A program made the position numbers and the translations under genes. Under the pieces are notes generated by a model. The model searched no databases. It worked only from the letters and a program-made list of their open reading frames with translations, and was not told the origin of the DNA. From Shimia aestuarii (lineage in GTDB: Bacteria > Pseudomonadota > Alphaproteobacteria > Rhodobacterales > Rhodobacteraceae), in NCBI RefSeq assembly GCF_900114635.1, contig NZ_FOTQ01000001.1:186001-250000 (forward strand): a stretch of 64,000 bases of DNA, written 5' to 3'. Each line of letters starts with the position of its first letter. The stretch's first letter is position 1. Of the stretch, positions 63,598-64,000 are shown piece after piece.

Positions 63598-64000
63598 TCA
63601 GTCGTGGCGGATCAGTTCCCTGATCCGCCGCCACCCGCCGGGAACCAGCAGGAATGACAACAGGAACCCGGCAATAAAGCCACAGACATCGGCAACCCAG
63701 CTCGGCGTTCCACCAAAGAGCAGGCCAAAGACCAGCTGGATCGCGACCAGCATCCCGATCAGAGTAAACGCCCGCGCCTGCGGCGCACCGATCACCCCCA
63801 GACGCACCCACATCAGAAAGGTGAACGCGCCGATCAACCCGTAGACGCCGGGATAAGACCCGATCAACGGCATCGACGCCCCGGTGATCAGCGCATAGCC
63901 CAGCGCCCCGACACCCCCCGAGAGGATGAACACGACCAGCGTGGCGGCCTGCGAAAACACTTCACCGACCATCTTGCCCATCGCCAGCAAAAGCACCGCG
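63598..64000 (-). CDS. Rhomboid-like membrane protein, 3' part only
   Basis: At least 132 residues; the gene runs off the window. The C-terminal helices follow the rhomboid plan, but the GxSG position reads GSYPG and the usual His before GGF is replaced by Asp (VADVCGFIAGF). If the alignment is right both catalytic residues are lost, making this an inactive rhomboid relative. Confidence 0.7.
   Translation of the reverse strand, partial: AVLLLAMGKMVGEVFSQAATLVVFILSGGVGALGYALITGASMPLIGSYPGVYGLIGAFTFLMWVRLGVIGAPQARAFTLIGMLVAIQLVFGLLFGGTPSWVADVCGFIAGFLLSFLLVPGGWRRIRELIRHD

Overview
This GC-rich window (host genes strongly biased to G/C in third codon positions) looks like a chromosomal segment of an alphaproteobacterium, most likely a Rhodobacteraceae/Roseobacter-group member. 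The guess rests on the protein families and local arrangements (mreBCD-mrdA-rodA, a comM-gshB-yraN-rsmI block, coaBC-dut-moeB with a membrane-anchored MoeB, KpsT/KpsE-type exporter with kdsA). I could not run a search, so the taxon is inferred.

Layout. 1-13.2 kb: a Tat-exported metallo-beta-lactamase protein, NAD synthase, an exported MORN-repeat protein, two LysR regulators, an SDR, a TetR/cytochrome c pair with a visible promoter-operator, leuA with a clear leucine attenuation leader (five consecutive Leu codons followed by two mutually exclusive hairpins), a methyltransferase, a TauD-like dioxygenase and rlmJ. 13.4-19.0 kb: the rod-shape operon mreB, mreC, mreD, mrdA (PBP2), rodA. 19.2-24.3 kb: ghrA, sseB-like, a uracil-DNA glycosylase, an ArsR regulator with palindromic operators plus its permease, and nhaA. 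24.3-29.7 kb: polysaccharide export (kpsT, kpsE-like), kdsA, a phosphohexomutase and a NYN nuclease. 29.9-37.7 kb: M3 peptidase, moeB, dut, coaBC, a ChaN-like protein, cobU, a cobC-like phosphatase and a GST fused to a Cys-rich module. 53.7-64 kb: comM, gshB, yraN, rsmI, an LpoA-like lipoprotein, glnD, murJ, an HdeD-like protein and the 3' end of a rhomboid-like gene.

The outstanding feature is a 15.9-kb integrated element (37723-53611) of visibly lower GC, bounded by a 13-bp direct repeat (ACCTTTCGCTAAC) between the GST gene and comM. It has a rightward tyrosine integrase; all other recognisable genes run leftward: an AlpA-like HTH protein, four small proteins, a RecA-fold RepA-like ATPase, small and large terminase, portal, scaffold, SU10/DUF5309-type capsid, adaptor-like protein and podovirus-like internal/ejection-type proteins. 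I see no lysis genes, tail tube or fibre, DNA polymerase or CI-type repressor. It could be a reduced prophage or a capsid-encoding phage satellite.

The element carries a regulatory layer that I think deserves most attention. Twenty-five copies of a 10-bp near-palindrome (consensus CCYAAYKRGG on the transcribed strand) are spread over it. The fifteen copies inside genes fall equally in all three reading frames (5/5/5), eleven of the twelve asymmetric copies point with leftward transcription and the twelfth, in the rightward integrase gene, points rightward. I noticed no exact copy in the flanking 48 kb. Three copies are paired at exactly 19 bp with a second palindrome, TAACGCGTTA. One copy lies inside a predicted ~70-nt rightward small RNA (good sigma70 promoter, strong intrinsic terminator) antisense to the leader of the rep gene. 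The layout resembles the stoperator systems of cluster A mycobacteriophages, but in an unrelated element and with no obvious binding protein.
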